Below, in pieces: positions 54,227-62,348 of a DNA stretch of 64,000 bases; position 1 is the stretch's first letter, and the number at the start of each line of letters is the position of its first letter. The notes under the pieces were generated by a model. That model was not told the DNA's origin. It did not search any database and saw only the letters and a program-made list of their open reading frames with translations. This DNA is from Opitutaceae bacterium. Lineage in GTDB: Bacteria; Verrucomicrobiota; Verrucomicrobiia; Opitutales; Opitutaceae. Location of the stretch: positions 434,001-498,000 of the forward strand of contig JAIXWF010000011.1 in the NCBI GenBank assembly GCA_027482185.1, written 5' to 3'. A program made the translations under genes and the position numbers.

Positions 54227-56539
54227 ATGATCCCGCACCTGCTCCGCCTCGCCGCCGTCTTTCTCCTCGCCGGCTTGGCCCACGCCCAGTCCATCACCGT
54301 CTACAGCTCCGGCAACGTCGTGCGCGGCGGCTCGCGCCAGCTCACCGCGTACGTGCCGCTCAGCCCCGCCACCGTCGTGTGGTCCGTCAACGGCGTGCCC
54401 GGCGGCGACGCCGTCTTCGGCACCGTCTCGGCCACGGGTCTCTACCGCGCGCCGGCCGCCGTCCCGGAGCCCAACGTCGTCTCCGTCCGCGCCACCAGCA
54501 CCGCGTATCCGGATCAGTCGCACGCCGTCGCGCTCACGGTCACGCAGCCGGCGGTGAATCTCTGGAGTATCTCCCCCGCGTCCGTGCCCGCGGGCGACTA
54601 CAGCCTCCGGCTCAACGGTTCCAACTTCATCGCCGGCTCCGTCGTCCACGTGGGCGGCGTGCCCGTCGCCACCACCTTCCTCTCCGCCACCGGCCTCCGG
54701 GCCGTCGGCCGCCTCGACGCCGCCTTCGCGGGCAAGTCGCTCGACGTCACCGTGGTCAACCCCGGCCTCGGCGGCACCGTCAGTTCCGCGGTCAAACTCG
54801 CCGTCACCGCCCCCGTCGCCGTGCCCGTGACCGTTGCCGTCAGTCCTGCCTCCGCCGGTCTCAACACCGGCGCGACCCGCCAATTCACCGCCTCGGTCGG
54901 CGGCACCGCCAACCCCGCCGTCGTCTGGAGCGTCGCGGGCATCGTCGGCGGCAACCCTGTTGTCGGCACCATCTCCGCCTCCGGTCTCTACACCGCGCCC
55001 GCGGCCGTGCCCGCCCCCGCCACGGTTGCGATCCGCGCCGCCAGCGTCGCCGATCCCGCCGTCGGCGCCAACGCCACCGTCACGCTCAGCGCTCCCCCCG
55101 CCGGCGGCCTCGGCACCGGCAACCTCGCCGCCGGACGTTTCCTCGAGCAGGCCGCCTACGGCCCCACCCCGGCCGCGCTCGCCCGCGTGCAGCAGATCGG
55201 GATCCCGGCCTGGCTCGACGAGCAGTTCGCCCTGCCGGAGACGCCCATCCCGAATCCCGGCGGCATGGCGATGTCCGCCGTGCAGGCCCAGTACCTGCAC
55301 CGCCTCGCGACCGCCCCGGACCAACTCCGCCAGCGCGTCGCCTACGCCCTCGGCCAAATCGTCGTGATCTCCGCCAACAAAAACATCTACCCCGACGAAA
55401 TCGTTCCCTACCTGCAGATCCTGAGCCGCCACGCGTTCGGCAACTACCGCGCCTTCCTCGGCGAGATCTCCCGCAGCGCCCAGATGGGCAAGTACCTCGA
55501 CCTCGCCAACAGCAACGCCCCCACGCCCGGCAGCGCCGCCAACGAGAACTTCGCCCGCGAGCTGATGCAGCTCTTCACCATCGGGCTCTACCTGCTCAAG
55601 CCCGACGGTTCCCTCGAACTCGATGCCCAGGAACGGCCCATCCGCGCCTACGACCAATTCACCGTCCAGCAGGTCGCCCTCGCCCTCACCGGCTGGACCT
55701 TCGCCGGTCCCGCCGACAACAACTGGGAAAACTTCTCCGGCCCGCTCCAGCCCCGTCCGGCCAACCACTACGCCGGCGCCAAGCAACTCGTCGGCCTCAC
55801 CCTCCCGGCGGGCCAGTCGGTGGACGCGGACCTCGACGGTGTGCTCGACTGGCTGTTCCACCACCGCAACACCGCGCCGTTCATCGCCACGCGCCTCATC
55901 CGCGCCCTCGTGAAGAGCAACCCGACGGCCGCCTACATCGGCCGCGTTTCCGCCGTCTTCGCCGACAACGGCGCCGGGGTCCGCGGCGATCTCCGCGCCG
56001 TCGTGCGCGCCATCCTCACCGATCCCGAAGCCCGGCAGGACCAAAGTCCCGCCGACGGCGGCCGGCTCAAAGACCCTATCTTCAACGTCGTCGCCTTCGT
56101 GCGCGCCCTCGGCGGCTCGGTCTCCGCCGCCAACCAGCAGGCCTGGACCTTCAGCCGCATGAGCCAGACGCCGCTGTCCCCGGCTTCGGTCTTCGGTTTC
56201 TACTCGCCGCTCTTCCGCGTCCCGCGTTCGTCCCTCGTCGGCCCGGAATTCCAGATTTACGGCCCCACCGAGTCGGTGCTCCGCGGCAATCTGTTCTGGC
56301 AGATTCTCTCCAACCCGGGCGCCGATTTCGCGGTCGATCTCGCGCCCTTCGTCAACCTCGCCGGCGACACCTCCGCCCTCGTCGACGCCGTCGACCAGAC
56401 GCTGCTCTACGGCCGCATGCCCGCCGCCATGCGGCAATCCCTCGCCACCGCGATCGCCGCCCAGCCCGATGCGCTCTCCCGCACCCGGACCGCCCTCTAC
56501 CTCGCCGCCCTCTCGGGCTTCTACGCCGTCCAACACTGA
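54227..56539 (+). CDS. DUF1800 protein with Ig-like domains (second copy)
   Basis: 770 aa with signal peptide (MIPHLLRLAAVFLLAGLAHA). Order: a bacterial Ig-like repeat (SITVYSSGNVVRGGSRQLTA to about 105), an IPT/TIG-like domain (about 110-195), a second Ig-like repeat (VTVAVSPASAGLNTGATRQF to about 290), then DUF1800 (about 300-770: AAGRFLEQAAYGPTPAALAR, DQLRQRVAYALGQIVVIS, ANENFARELMQLFTIGLYLL). Unlike the first copy it has no CHRD, Calx-beta or verrucomicrobial surface modules. It precedes DUF1501 by 36 bp. Function unknown; the pair is probably exported and acts at the surface. Confidence 0.9.
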   Translation: MIPHLLRLAAVFLLAGLAHAQSITVYSSGNVVRGGSRQLTAYVPLSPATVVWSVNGVPGGDAVFGTVSATGLYRAPAAVPEPNVVSVRATSTAYPDQSHAVALTVTQPAVNLWSISPASVPAGDYSLRLNGSNFIAGSVVHVGGVPVATTFLSATGLRAVGRLDAAFAGKSLDVTVVNPGLGGTVSSAVKLAVTAPVAVPVTVAVSPASAGLNTGATRQFTASVGGTANPAVVWSVAGIVGGNPVVGTISASGLYTAPAAVPAPATVAIRAASVADPAVGANATVTLSAPPAGGLGTGNLAAGRFLEQAAYGPTPAALARVQQIGIPAWLDEQFALPETPIPNPGGMAMSAVQAQYLHRLATAPDQLRQRVAYALGQIVVISANKNIYPDEIVPYLQILSRHAFGNYRAFLGEISRSAQMGKYLDLANSNAPTPGSAANENFARELMQLFTIGLYLLKPDGSLELDAQERPIRAYDQFTVQQVALALTGWTFAGPADNNWENFSGPLQPRPANHYAGAKQLVGLTLPAGQSVDADLDGVLDWLFHHRNTAPFIATRLIRALVKSNPTAAYIGRVSAVFADNGAGVRGDLRAVVRAILTDPEARQDQSPADGGRLKDPIFNVVAFVRALGGSVSAANQQAWTFSRMSQTPLSPASVFGFYSPLFRVPRSSLVGPEFQIYGPTESVLRGNLFWQILSNPGADFAVDLAPFVNLAGDTSALVDAVDQTLLYGRMPAAMRQSLATAIAAQPDALSRTRTALYLAALSGFYAVQH

Positions 56540-56575
56540 TTTCTCCCGCCGCTCCCACTCCGTCGGTCCCGATCC

Positions 56576-57940
56576 ATGCAACACCGCTCCTTCATCTCCC
56601 GTCGCAGCTTCCTCCGGAAGACCAGCCTCCTCGCCGCGGCCACCGGCCTCGGCCGCCTCGGCGCCCTCAACGCCCGCGCCCAGACCGCCCCGGCCGCGGG
56701 CGACTACAAAGCCCTCGTCTGCGTCTTCATGCTCGGCGGCAACGACGGCCACAACCTCCTCGTTCCCCTCTCCGGCCCCGCCCTCGCGGCCTACCGCAAC
56801 GCCCGCGGCAACCTCGCGTTGCCCGACGGCAGTACCGCGGTCCTGCCCGTCTCCGCCAAGAACGGCGTCCCTTACGGACTCAACGGCGGGCTCGCCGCGC
56901 TCCATCCGCTCTGGGCCCAGGGCAAACTCGCCGCCATCGCCAACGTCGGCCTGCTCGTCAAACCGACCACCCGCGACCAATACCTCGGCGCCACCGTCGG
57001 CTTGCCGTCGAACCTGTTCTCCCACTCCGACCAGCTCATCGCCATGCAGGCCGGCGATCCCAATGGTTCCGGCGGCTCGGGCTGGGCCGGCCGCATCGCC
57101 GACGTCACCCGCGGCTACAACGCCGCCTCCACGTTCCCGCCCGCCATATCCTTCGCCGGCTCCTCCCTCTTCTGCGCGGGCAACATCGTCCAATCCACCA
57201 GCCTCATCCCCGGCTTCAATCTCGCCGCCGACGGCCTCTCCGCCTGGCCCGCCTCCGCCGCGGCCGCCCGCGTGCAGGCCCTGCAGGAAGTCATCGGGCT
57301 CAACTCCGGTCTCTCCCTCGTCCAAGCCGCCAACGACGTCCGCGCCGACGGCCTCGAGCTCAACGGCATGCTCGCCGGTCTCGGCAACGGCAGCCTCGGC
57401 ACCGTCTTCCCCGGCACCGCCATCGGCCAGCAACTCCGCCAGGTCGCCCAGATCATCTCCCTGCGCGGCGCCACCGGCATGAAACGGCAGGTGTTCTTCT
57501 GCGCGCTCGGCGGCTTCGACACCCACTCGATCCAAAGCTGGACGCAGATGGATTTGCTGCGGCAGCTCGCCGAAGGGATGGCGGCCTTCTACCAAGCCAC
57601 GGCGGAGCTGGGCGTCGCCGACCGCGTGACGACGTTCACCGCCAGTGAATTCGGCCGCAGTCTCCAGCCCAGCGGCTCCGGCTCCGATCACGGCTGGGGC
57701 AACCACCACCTCGTCCTCGGCGGCGCGGTCCGCGGCGGCGATCTGTACGGCACGTTCCCCGATCTCGCGCTCGGCGGTCCCGACGACACCGGCAACCGCG
57801 GCGTGCTCATCCCGACGACGTCGCTCGACCAATTCGGCGCCACGTGCGCCCGCTGGTTCGGCGTCGCGCCCGCCGATCTCGCGTCCGTCTTCCCGAATCT
57901 GGGCAACTTCGCCGCGCCGGACCTCGGCTTCGTCGGCTGA
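56576..57940 (+). CDS. DUF1501 family Tat-exported protein (second copy)
   Basis: 454 aa. Twin-arginine signal SRRSFLRKTSLLAAATGLG. Core motifs equal those of the first copy: DYKALVCVFMLGGNDGHNLL, LFSHSDQLIAMQAGDPNGSG, VFFCALGGFDTHSIQSW, FTASEFGRSLQPSGSGSDHG and WGNHHLVLGGAVRG. It is one operon with the DUF1800 protein 36 bp upstream and the pseudopilin before it. The two DUF1501 proteins are similar along their whole length, so the pairs are paralogues that kept the DUF1501 partner more constant than the DUF1800 N-terminal domains. Confidence 0.92.
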   Translation: MQHRSFISRRSFLRKTSLLAAATGLGRLGALNARAQTAPAAGDYKALVCVFMLGGNDGHNLLVPLSGPALAAYRNARGNLALPDGSTAVLPVSAKNGVPYGLNGGLAALHPLWAQGKLAAIANVGLLVKPTTRDQYLGATVGLPSNLFSHSDQLIAMQAGDPNGSGGSGWAGRIADVTRGYNAASTFPPAISFAGSSLFCAGNIVQSTSLIPGFNLAADGLSAWPASAAAARVQALQEVIGLNSGLSLVQAANDVRADGLELNGMLAGLGNGSLGTVFPGTAIGQQLRQVAQIISLRGATGMKRQVFFCALGGFDTHSIQSWTQMDLLRQLAEGMAAFYQATAELGVADRVTTFTASEFGRSLQPSGSGSDHGWGNHHLVLGGAVRGGDLYGTFPDLALGGPDDTGNRGVLIPTTSLDQFGATCARWFGVAPADLASVFPNLGNFAAPDLGFVG

Positions 57941-58086
57941 AACCGCCGTTCCGTTTCCCGCCCCGTGCCGTCCACCGCCCGCCCCTGGCCGGCCCCGTCC
58001 GGCCCCGTCCCCGCCCGCCGGTCCGCCTGCGGCCGCACGCCTTGCGGTTGCGCCTGCCCGACCGGTTGCCAGTCTCGCCGCGAACC

Positions 58087-58830
58087 ATGGAGTCCCCCGC
58101 CAGCCCCGCCGCCGGATCCCCCGCGCAGTTCCAGGCCACCCGCTGGAGCCTGATCGTCCGGGCCCGCGGCGCCGGGGCGCCCGCCCGCGCCGCGCTCGAA
58201 ACGCTCTGCCGGGCGTACTGGTTTCCCTTGTACGCCTTTGCCCGGCGCAACGGGGCCTCGCGGCACGACGCCGAGGACCTCGTGCAGGCGTTCTTCACCC
58301 ACGTGCTCGCCGGCGACTTCATCGCCCGCGCCGAGCCGGAAAAGGGCCGGTTCCGTTCCTTCCTGCTCGCGTCGCTCCGCAACTTCATCGCCAACGAACA
58401 CGCCCGCGATTCCGCCCAGAAACGCGGCGGCGGCGCCCGCCCCGTGGACTTCGATGAAAACGCCGCCGAGGTCAGGCTCGGCCTCGCCGCGGCCCGTGCC
58501 GAGCTTTCCCCGAGCGAGTACTTCGAGCGCGATTGGGCCCTCGCCCTGCTCGAGCAGGCCCTCGACCGCCTCGAGGCCGAGCAACGCGCCATGGGCAAAG
58601 CGGAACTCTTCGCGCGGCTCCGGCCCTTCCTGCGCGCCGCGCCCCGGCCCGGCGAATACGAGGCCCTCGCCGCCGTCCTCGGCCTCGCCAAGGGCACCCT
58701 CGCGGTCTCCGTCCACCGCCTCCAGCAGCGCTACCGCGAACTCGTCCGCGCCGAAATCCTCCAGACGCTCGCGCGGCCCGAGGACCTCGACGACGAGCTG
58801 CGCCACCTGCTCACGATCCTGCAGCGCTGA
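58087..58830 (+). CDS. ECF sigma factor of the kinase-associated type
   Basis: 247 aa from ATG 58087 (MESPASPAAGSPAQFQATRW). The opening FQATRWSLIV, region 2 (LCRAYWFPLYAFARRNGASR, DAEDLVQAFFTHVLAGDF, EKGRFRSFLLASLRNFIANE) and region 4 (LAAVLGLAKGTLAVSVHRLQ, QRYRELVRAEI) match the large ECF group found in Planctomycetota, Acidobacteriota and Verrucomicrobiota. The 30-40 aa linker HARDSAQKRGGGARPVDFDE is typical. No anti-sigma gene follows; instead the Ser/Thr kinase starts 4 bp after the stop. Activity is therefore probably controlled by phosphorylation, as proposed for such pairs. Confidence 0.92.
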   Translation: MESPASPAAGSPAQFQATRWSLIVRARGAGAPARAALETLCRAYWFPLYAFARRNGASRHDAEDLVQAFFTHVLAGDFIARAEPEKGRFRSFLLASLRNFIANEHARDSAQKRGGGARPVDFDENAAEVRLGLAAARAELSPSEYFERDWALALLEQALDRLEAEQRAMGKAELFARLRPFLRAAPRPGEYEALAAVLGLAKGTLAVSVHRLQQRYRELVRAEILQTLARPEDLDDELRHLLTILQR

Positions 58831-58834
58831 GCCG

Positions 58835-61117
58835 ATGCCGCCCGTACCGCCCCGCTGTCCCGCCTGCTCCGCCGTGCTCGATGCGCGCGTCCTCGGGGGT
58901 CTTTGCCCGCGCTGCGTGTCCGGCTGGATGCTCGGCGACTCGCCGCCGGCGCCGCTCGCCGGCGGCAGCGCCTCGGGCCTGCCGCTCGCCCGCCTCGGCG
59001 ACTACGAGCTCTTGGCTGAGCTCGGCCGCGGCGGCATGGGCGTCGTCTACCGCGCGCGCCAGGGCAGCCTCGACCGCGTCGTTGCCCTCAAACTCATGCA
59101 TCCGGCGCTCGCGGCCGACCCCGAGCACGCCGCGCGTTTCCTCCGCGAAGCCCGGCTCGCCGCCAGCCTCCGGCACCCCGGCATTGTCGCGATCTACGAT
59201 CTCGGCCGCCTCGACGGCGTCCCGTTCTTCACCATGGAACTCGTCGAGGGCTCCAGCCTCGACGCGCTGCTCGCCGACGGGCCCGTCGCCGCCGCCCGCG
59301 CCGCGGAGCTCGCCATGATCGTCGCCCAGAGCGTCGCGCACGCCCACGAACGCGGCGTCGTGCACCGCGACCTCAAACCTTCCAACGTCCTTCTCGACCT
59401 CGAGGGCCGGCCCCTGCTCGCCGACTTCGGCCTCGCCAAGGATCTCTCCGCCCGCGCCCCCCGCGGCTCGACCCGGCCCGGATTCCTCATCGGCACGCCC
59501 GCGCACATGGCGCCGGAGCAGGCGGCGGGCGATCCCAGCGGGCAACCCGCGGTCGACATCTACGGTCTCGGCGCCCTGCTTTATCATCTGCTCACGGGCT
59601 GCGCCCCCCACTCCGGCGCCACCCTCGAGGATGTGCTCCGCCAGATCGCCGAGGAGGCACCTTTGGCCCCGCGCACTCTTGTGGCGGATGTCCCGGCGCC
59701 GATCGAGGCCATCGTGCTCCGCTGCCTCGCCAAGCGCCCCTCCGACCGCTACGCGTCGGCGCGCGAGGTCGCCGCGGAACTGGAACGTTTCCTCAGCGGC
59801 CGCCCCGTCCTCGCCTGCGGTCCGGCCGGCGCCGGCCAGACGTTCTTCCTCGAAGCCGCGAGCCCCCGCCTGCGCGCCTACGACCTCTTCCTGCGCGCCC
59901 AACGGCAGCACGACGACCGCGGCCTCGTCTCCGACTCGATGGCCGAAGTCGAGTCCCTCCTGCAGGACGCGCTCCGCCTCGATCCGCGGCTCGCCCGCGC
60001 CCATCTGCTGCTCTGCGAAATCCATCTCGCGCACTACTTCGTCGGCTTCGATCCCAACCCTTCCCGCCTGCGCGCGGCCGAAGTCGCCCTCGCCGCCGCC
60101 GAGGCCCTCGGCGCCGAAGCCACGGAACTCCTGCGCATGCGCGGCTTCTTTCTCTACTGGGGCCGGCGCGACCACGCCGCCGCCGCCCGCACCTTCGAGC
60201 AGGCCGTGCGGGCCATGCCCAACAGCGCCGACGCCATCTACAATCTCGCCCTCGTGCACCGGCGCGCCGGCCGCTGGGGCGCCGCCCTCGCCGGGCTCGC
60301 CCGCGCCCAGACCCTCGACCAGCGCAATCCCCGCATCGCCCGCGAAACCGGCTACACGTTGGAGATGATCCGCGACTACGCGGCGGCCCTGCGGATTTTC
60401 CACGTGCAGCAACTGCTCGCCCCCGTCGATCCCGCCCTGCACACGCTCACCCTCGTCACCGAACTGTGCGTTCACGGCGACCTCGGCCGCACCGCCGCCG
60501 CCCTCGCCGCCCTGCCGGCCGACCCCGACGGCATCGTCGCCAAATGGCGCGCCCTCGTCGAGGCGTGGCGGGGCAACGCCGTCGCGGCCCTTGCCGCCCT
60601 GCCGCCTTTGCTCGCCCGTTCCGGCGTCGGCTTGGCGGAGGAACTGCTCCTGCAGGCGCGCGTCCGCCATCTCGCCGGCGACCCGTCCTGGCGCCCGTTG
60701 GCCGAGCGCGCCTGCACCGAGCTCCGGCCCCAAATCGCCGCCGAGCATGCCGGCGCCGCCGTGCCGATGATGATGCTCGCCACCCTCGAGGCCATGCTCG
60801 GCGACCCCGCCGCCGCCCTCGGCCACGCCGACCGGGCCGTCGAACTCCGCCGCGCCAGCGGCGACCATGTCCTCGGCGGTGTCCTCGCCGGCGCCCGCCT
60901 CATCCTGCGCGAACCCGGCCGGCTCGGCGTGCTCGCCCTCTGCGGCCCCGCGCACGCCGACCGCTTCTTCGCCGAACTCGCGGCCGTCATCAACCTGCCT
61001 TCCGCCGTCGACCCCGCGCTGCTGCGCGTCGACCCGATGTTCGCTCCGCTACGCGCCGATCCGCGTTTCGATCCCCTGCTCGCCTCCGCCCTGACCCCGA
61101 TCCCGGTCTCCGCCTGA
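58835..61117 (+). CDS. Ser/Thr protein kinase with N-terminal zinc ribbon and C-terminal TPR region
   Basis: 760 aa from ATG 58835. Residues about 8-27 (CPACSAVLDARVLGGLCPRC) form a small zinc ribbon. The Hanks-type kinase spans about 55-330: GRGGMGVVYRAR (P-loop), VALKLM (Lys), VVHRDLKPSNVLL (HRD), LLADFGLAKD (DFG), GTPAHMAPEQAAG. A helical repeat region (about 360-740) with TPR-like units (RTFEQAVRAMPNSADAIYNL, LALVHRRAGRWGAALAGLAR) follows. There is no transmembrane segment, so unlike most bacterial kinases of this class it should be cytoplasmic. Cotranscribed with the ECF sigma factor (4 bp gap), its likely substrate. Upstream open frames are not credible starts. Confidence 0.92.
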   Translation: MPPVPPRCPACSAVLDARVLGGLCPRCVSGWMLGDSPPAPLAGGSASGLPLARLGDYELLAELGRGGMGVVYRARQGSLDRVVALKLMHPALAADPEHAARFLREARLAASLRHPGIVAIYDLGRLDGVPFFTMELVEGSSLDALLADGPVAAARAAELAMIVAQSVAHAHERGVVHRDLKPSNVLLDLEGRPLLADFGLAKDLSARAPRGSTRPGFLIGTPAHMAPEQAAGDPSGQPAVDIYGLGALLYHLLTGCAPHSGATLEDVLRQIAEEAPLAPRTLVADVPAPIEAIVLRCLAKRPSDRYASAREVAAELERFLSGRPVLACGPAGAGQTFFLEAASPRLRAYDLFLRAQRQHDDRGLVSDSMAEVESLLQDALRLDPRLARAHLLLCEIHLAHYFVGFDPNPSRLRAAEVALAAAEALGAEATELLRMRGFFLYWGRRDHAAAARTFEQAVRAMPNSADAIYNLALVHRRAGRWGAALAGLARAQTLDQRNPRIARETGYTLEMIRDYAAALRIFHVQQLLAPVDPALHTLTLVTELCVHGDLGRTAAALAALPADPDGIVAKWRALVEAWRGNAVAALAALPPLLARSGVGLAEELLLQARVRHLAGDPSWRPLAERACTELRPQIAAEHAGAAVPMMMLATLEAMLGDPAAALGHADRAVELRRASGDHVLGGVLAGARLILREPGRLGVLALCGPAHADRFFAELAAVINLPSAVDPALLRVDPMFAPLRADPRFDPLLASALTPIPVSA

Positions 61118-61180
61118 CCCGCCGTTCCCGGACCGACTCGCGCCTTGCGCAGCCGCGCCCGCACCGCAACCTGCGGCGCC

Positions 61181-62218
61181 ATGCAACTGACGAAACACTG
61201 GGCCGCGTCCCTCGACGACTACGCGATCGACCTCGCCTGGTCCCCCGACGGCCGCCTCCTCGCCGCCGCAAGCGCCGCCGGCCCGGTCTCGCTCTTCGCC
61301 GGCGCCGACGGCGCCCGCGCCCACCTGCTCCCCGGCCACGCCAACGGCACCAACTGCCTCGCCTGGGCCCCGGCCGGCACGCATCTCGCCACCGGCGGCC
61401 AGGACGGCGCCGTGAAATTCTGGGACGCCCCCGCCGGCCAGCACACCGCCACCGCCGCCCTCGGCTCCTCGTGGATCGACCACCTCGCCTGGACCGCCAC
61501 CACTGCCTCCGGCGCTCAATCCTCAACCCTCAACTCTCAACTCCTCTTCGCCGCCGCCGGCCGCGGTCTCTTCGCGCTGCGCCCCGACGCCTCCGTCGCC
61601 CACACCTTCAAACCCGCGCCGAAAACCATCACCGCCCTCGCCGCCATCCCTTCCGGCGGAGCCGTCGCCGCGGCCCACTTCGGCGGCGTCGTGCTCTGGG
61701 ACGCCGACGATTTCGTGGCCCAGAAGGAATTCCCCTACGGCAACGGCATCCAAGGCCTCGTCTGGTCCCCGGACAACAAGTGGCTCGTCTCCGGCAACCA
61801 GGACCCGAGCGTCCACCTTTGGATTCCGGAACAGGACATCGAGCTCCACATGAGCGGCTACGAAACCAAGGTGAAGTTCCTCTCCTTCGATTGCGGCTCG
61901 CGCTGGCTCGCGACCAGCGGCGGCCGCGATGCCTGCGTGTGGGACTGCACCGGCGCCGGCCCCGAAGGCCGCGAACCCGCCATGCTCCCGCACGATGCGC
62001 CCGTCTGCGCCGTGCAGTTCCAGCACACGCACGGTCTGCTCGCGACCGGCGCGCAGGACGGCACCGTCCAACTCTGGAGCCCCGAACGCCGCCAACCGCT
62101 TCGCGCCACCGTCAAGATGCCCGCCGCCGCCACCAAGCTCGTCTGGTCCCCCGACGATCGCCAACTCGCGATCGGCACCGAGAAGGGCCACGTCTTCGTG
62201 CTGAAGTGCGAAGCGTAA
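61181..62218 (+). CDS. WD40 beta-propeller protein
   Basis: 345 aa from ATG 61181 (MQLTKHWAASLDDYAIDLAW); an in-frame TTG 36 bp upstream is less likely. Seven WD-like blades are visible: DLAWSPDGRLLAAASAAGPV, CLAWAPAGTHLATGGQDGAV followed by KFWD, LVWSPDNKWLVSGNQDPSV then HLW, AVQFQHTHGLLATGAQDGTV then QLW, LVWSPDDRQLAIGTEKGHV. WD40 propellers serve as protein-interaction platforms. It has no signal peptide and follows the cytoplasmic kinase by 63 bp, so it may scaffold kinase signalling. At residues about 112-122 the chain AQSSTLNSQLL is encoded by a CTCTCAA heptad array inserted in a blade loop. Confidence 0.85.
   Translation: MQLTKHWAASLDDYAIDLAWSPDGRLLAAASAAGPVSLFAGADGARAHLLPGHANGTNCLAWAPAGTHLATGGQDGAVKFWDAPAGQHTATAALGSSWIDHLAWTATTASGAQSSTLNSQLLFAAAGRGLFALRPDASVAHTFKPAPKTITALAAIPSGGAVAAAHFGGVVLWDADDFVAQKEFPYGNGIQGLVWSPDNKWLVSGNQDPSVHLWIPEQDIELHMSGYETKVKFLSFDCGSRWLATSGGRDACVWDCTGAGPEGREPAMLPHDAPVCAVQFQHTHGLLATGAQDGTVQLWSPERRQPLRATVKMPAAATKLVWSPDDRQLAIGTEKGHVFVLKCEA
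61513..61545. repeat. Heptad array inside the WD40 gene (CCCTCAA/CTCTCAA)
   Basis: CGCTCAA, TCCTCAA, CCCTCAA, CTCTCAA, CTCCTCT in 7-bp phase within the WD40 coding sequence, translated as part of a Ser/Leu/Asn/Gln-rich loop. Same words as the intergenic arrays at 2611, 13743 and 49190. Confidence 0.8.
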
Positions 62219-62348
62219 TCCGGGAATTGCCCTCCCGGCAATTCGAGCGGCACCTGCCCACCGCGAACGGCGTGCGCCGTTTGCTCCCGCTTGCCATTTT
62301 CCGACGTCTTCTTTTCGCACCGTCCTTCGGCTGCCGCCCTTCCACTTT

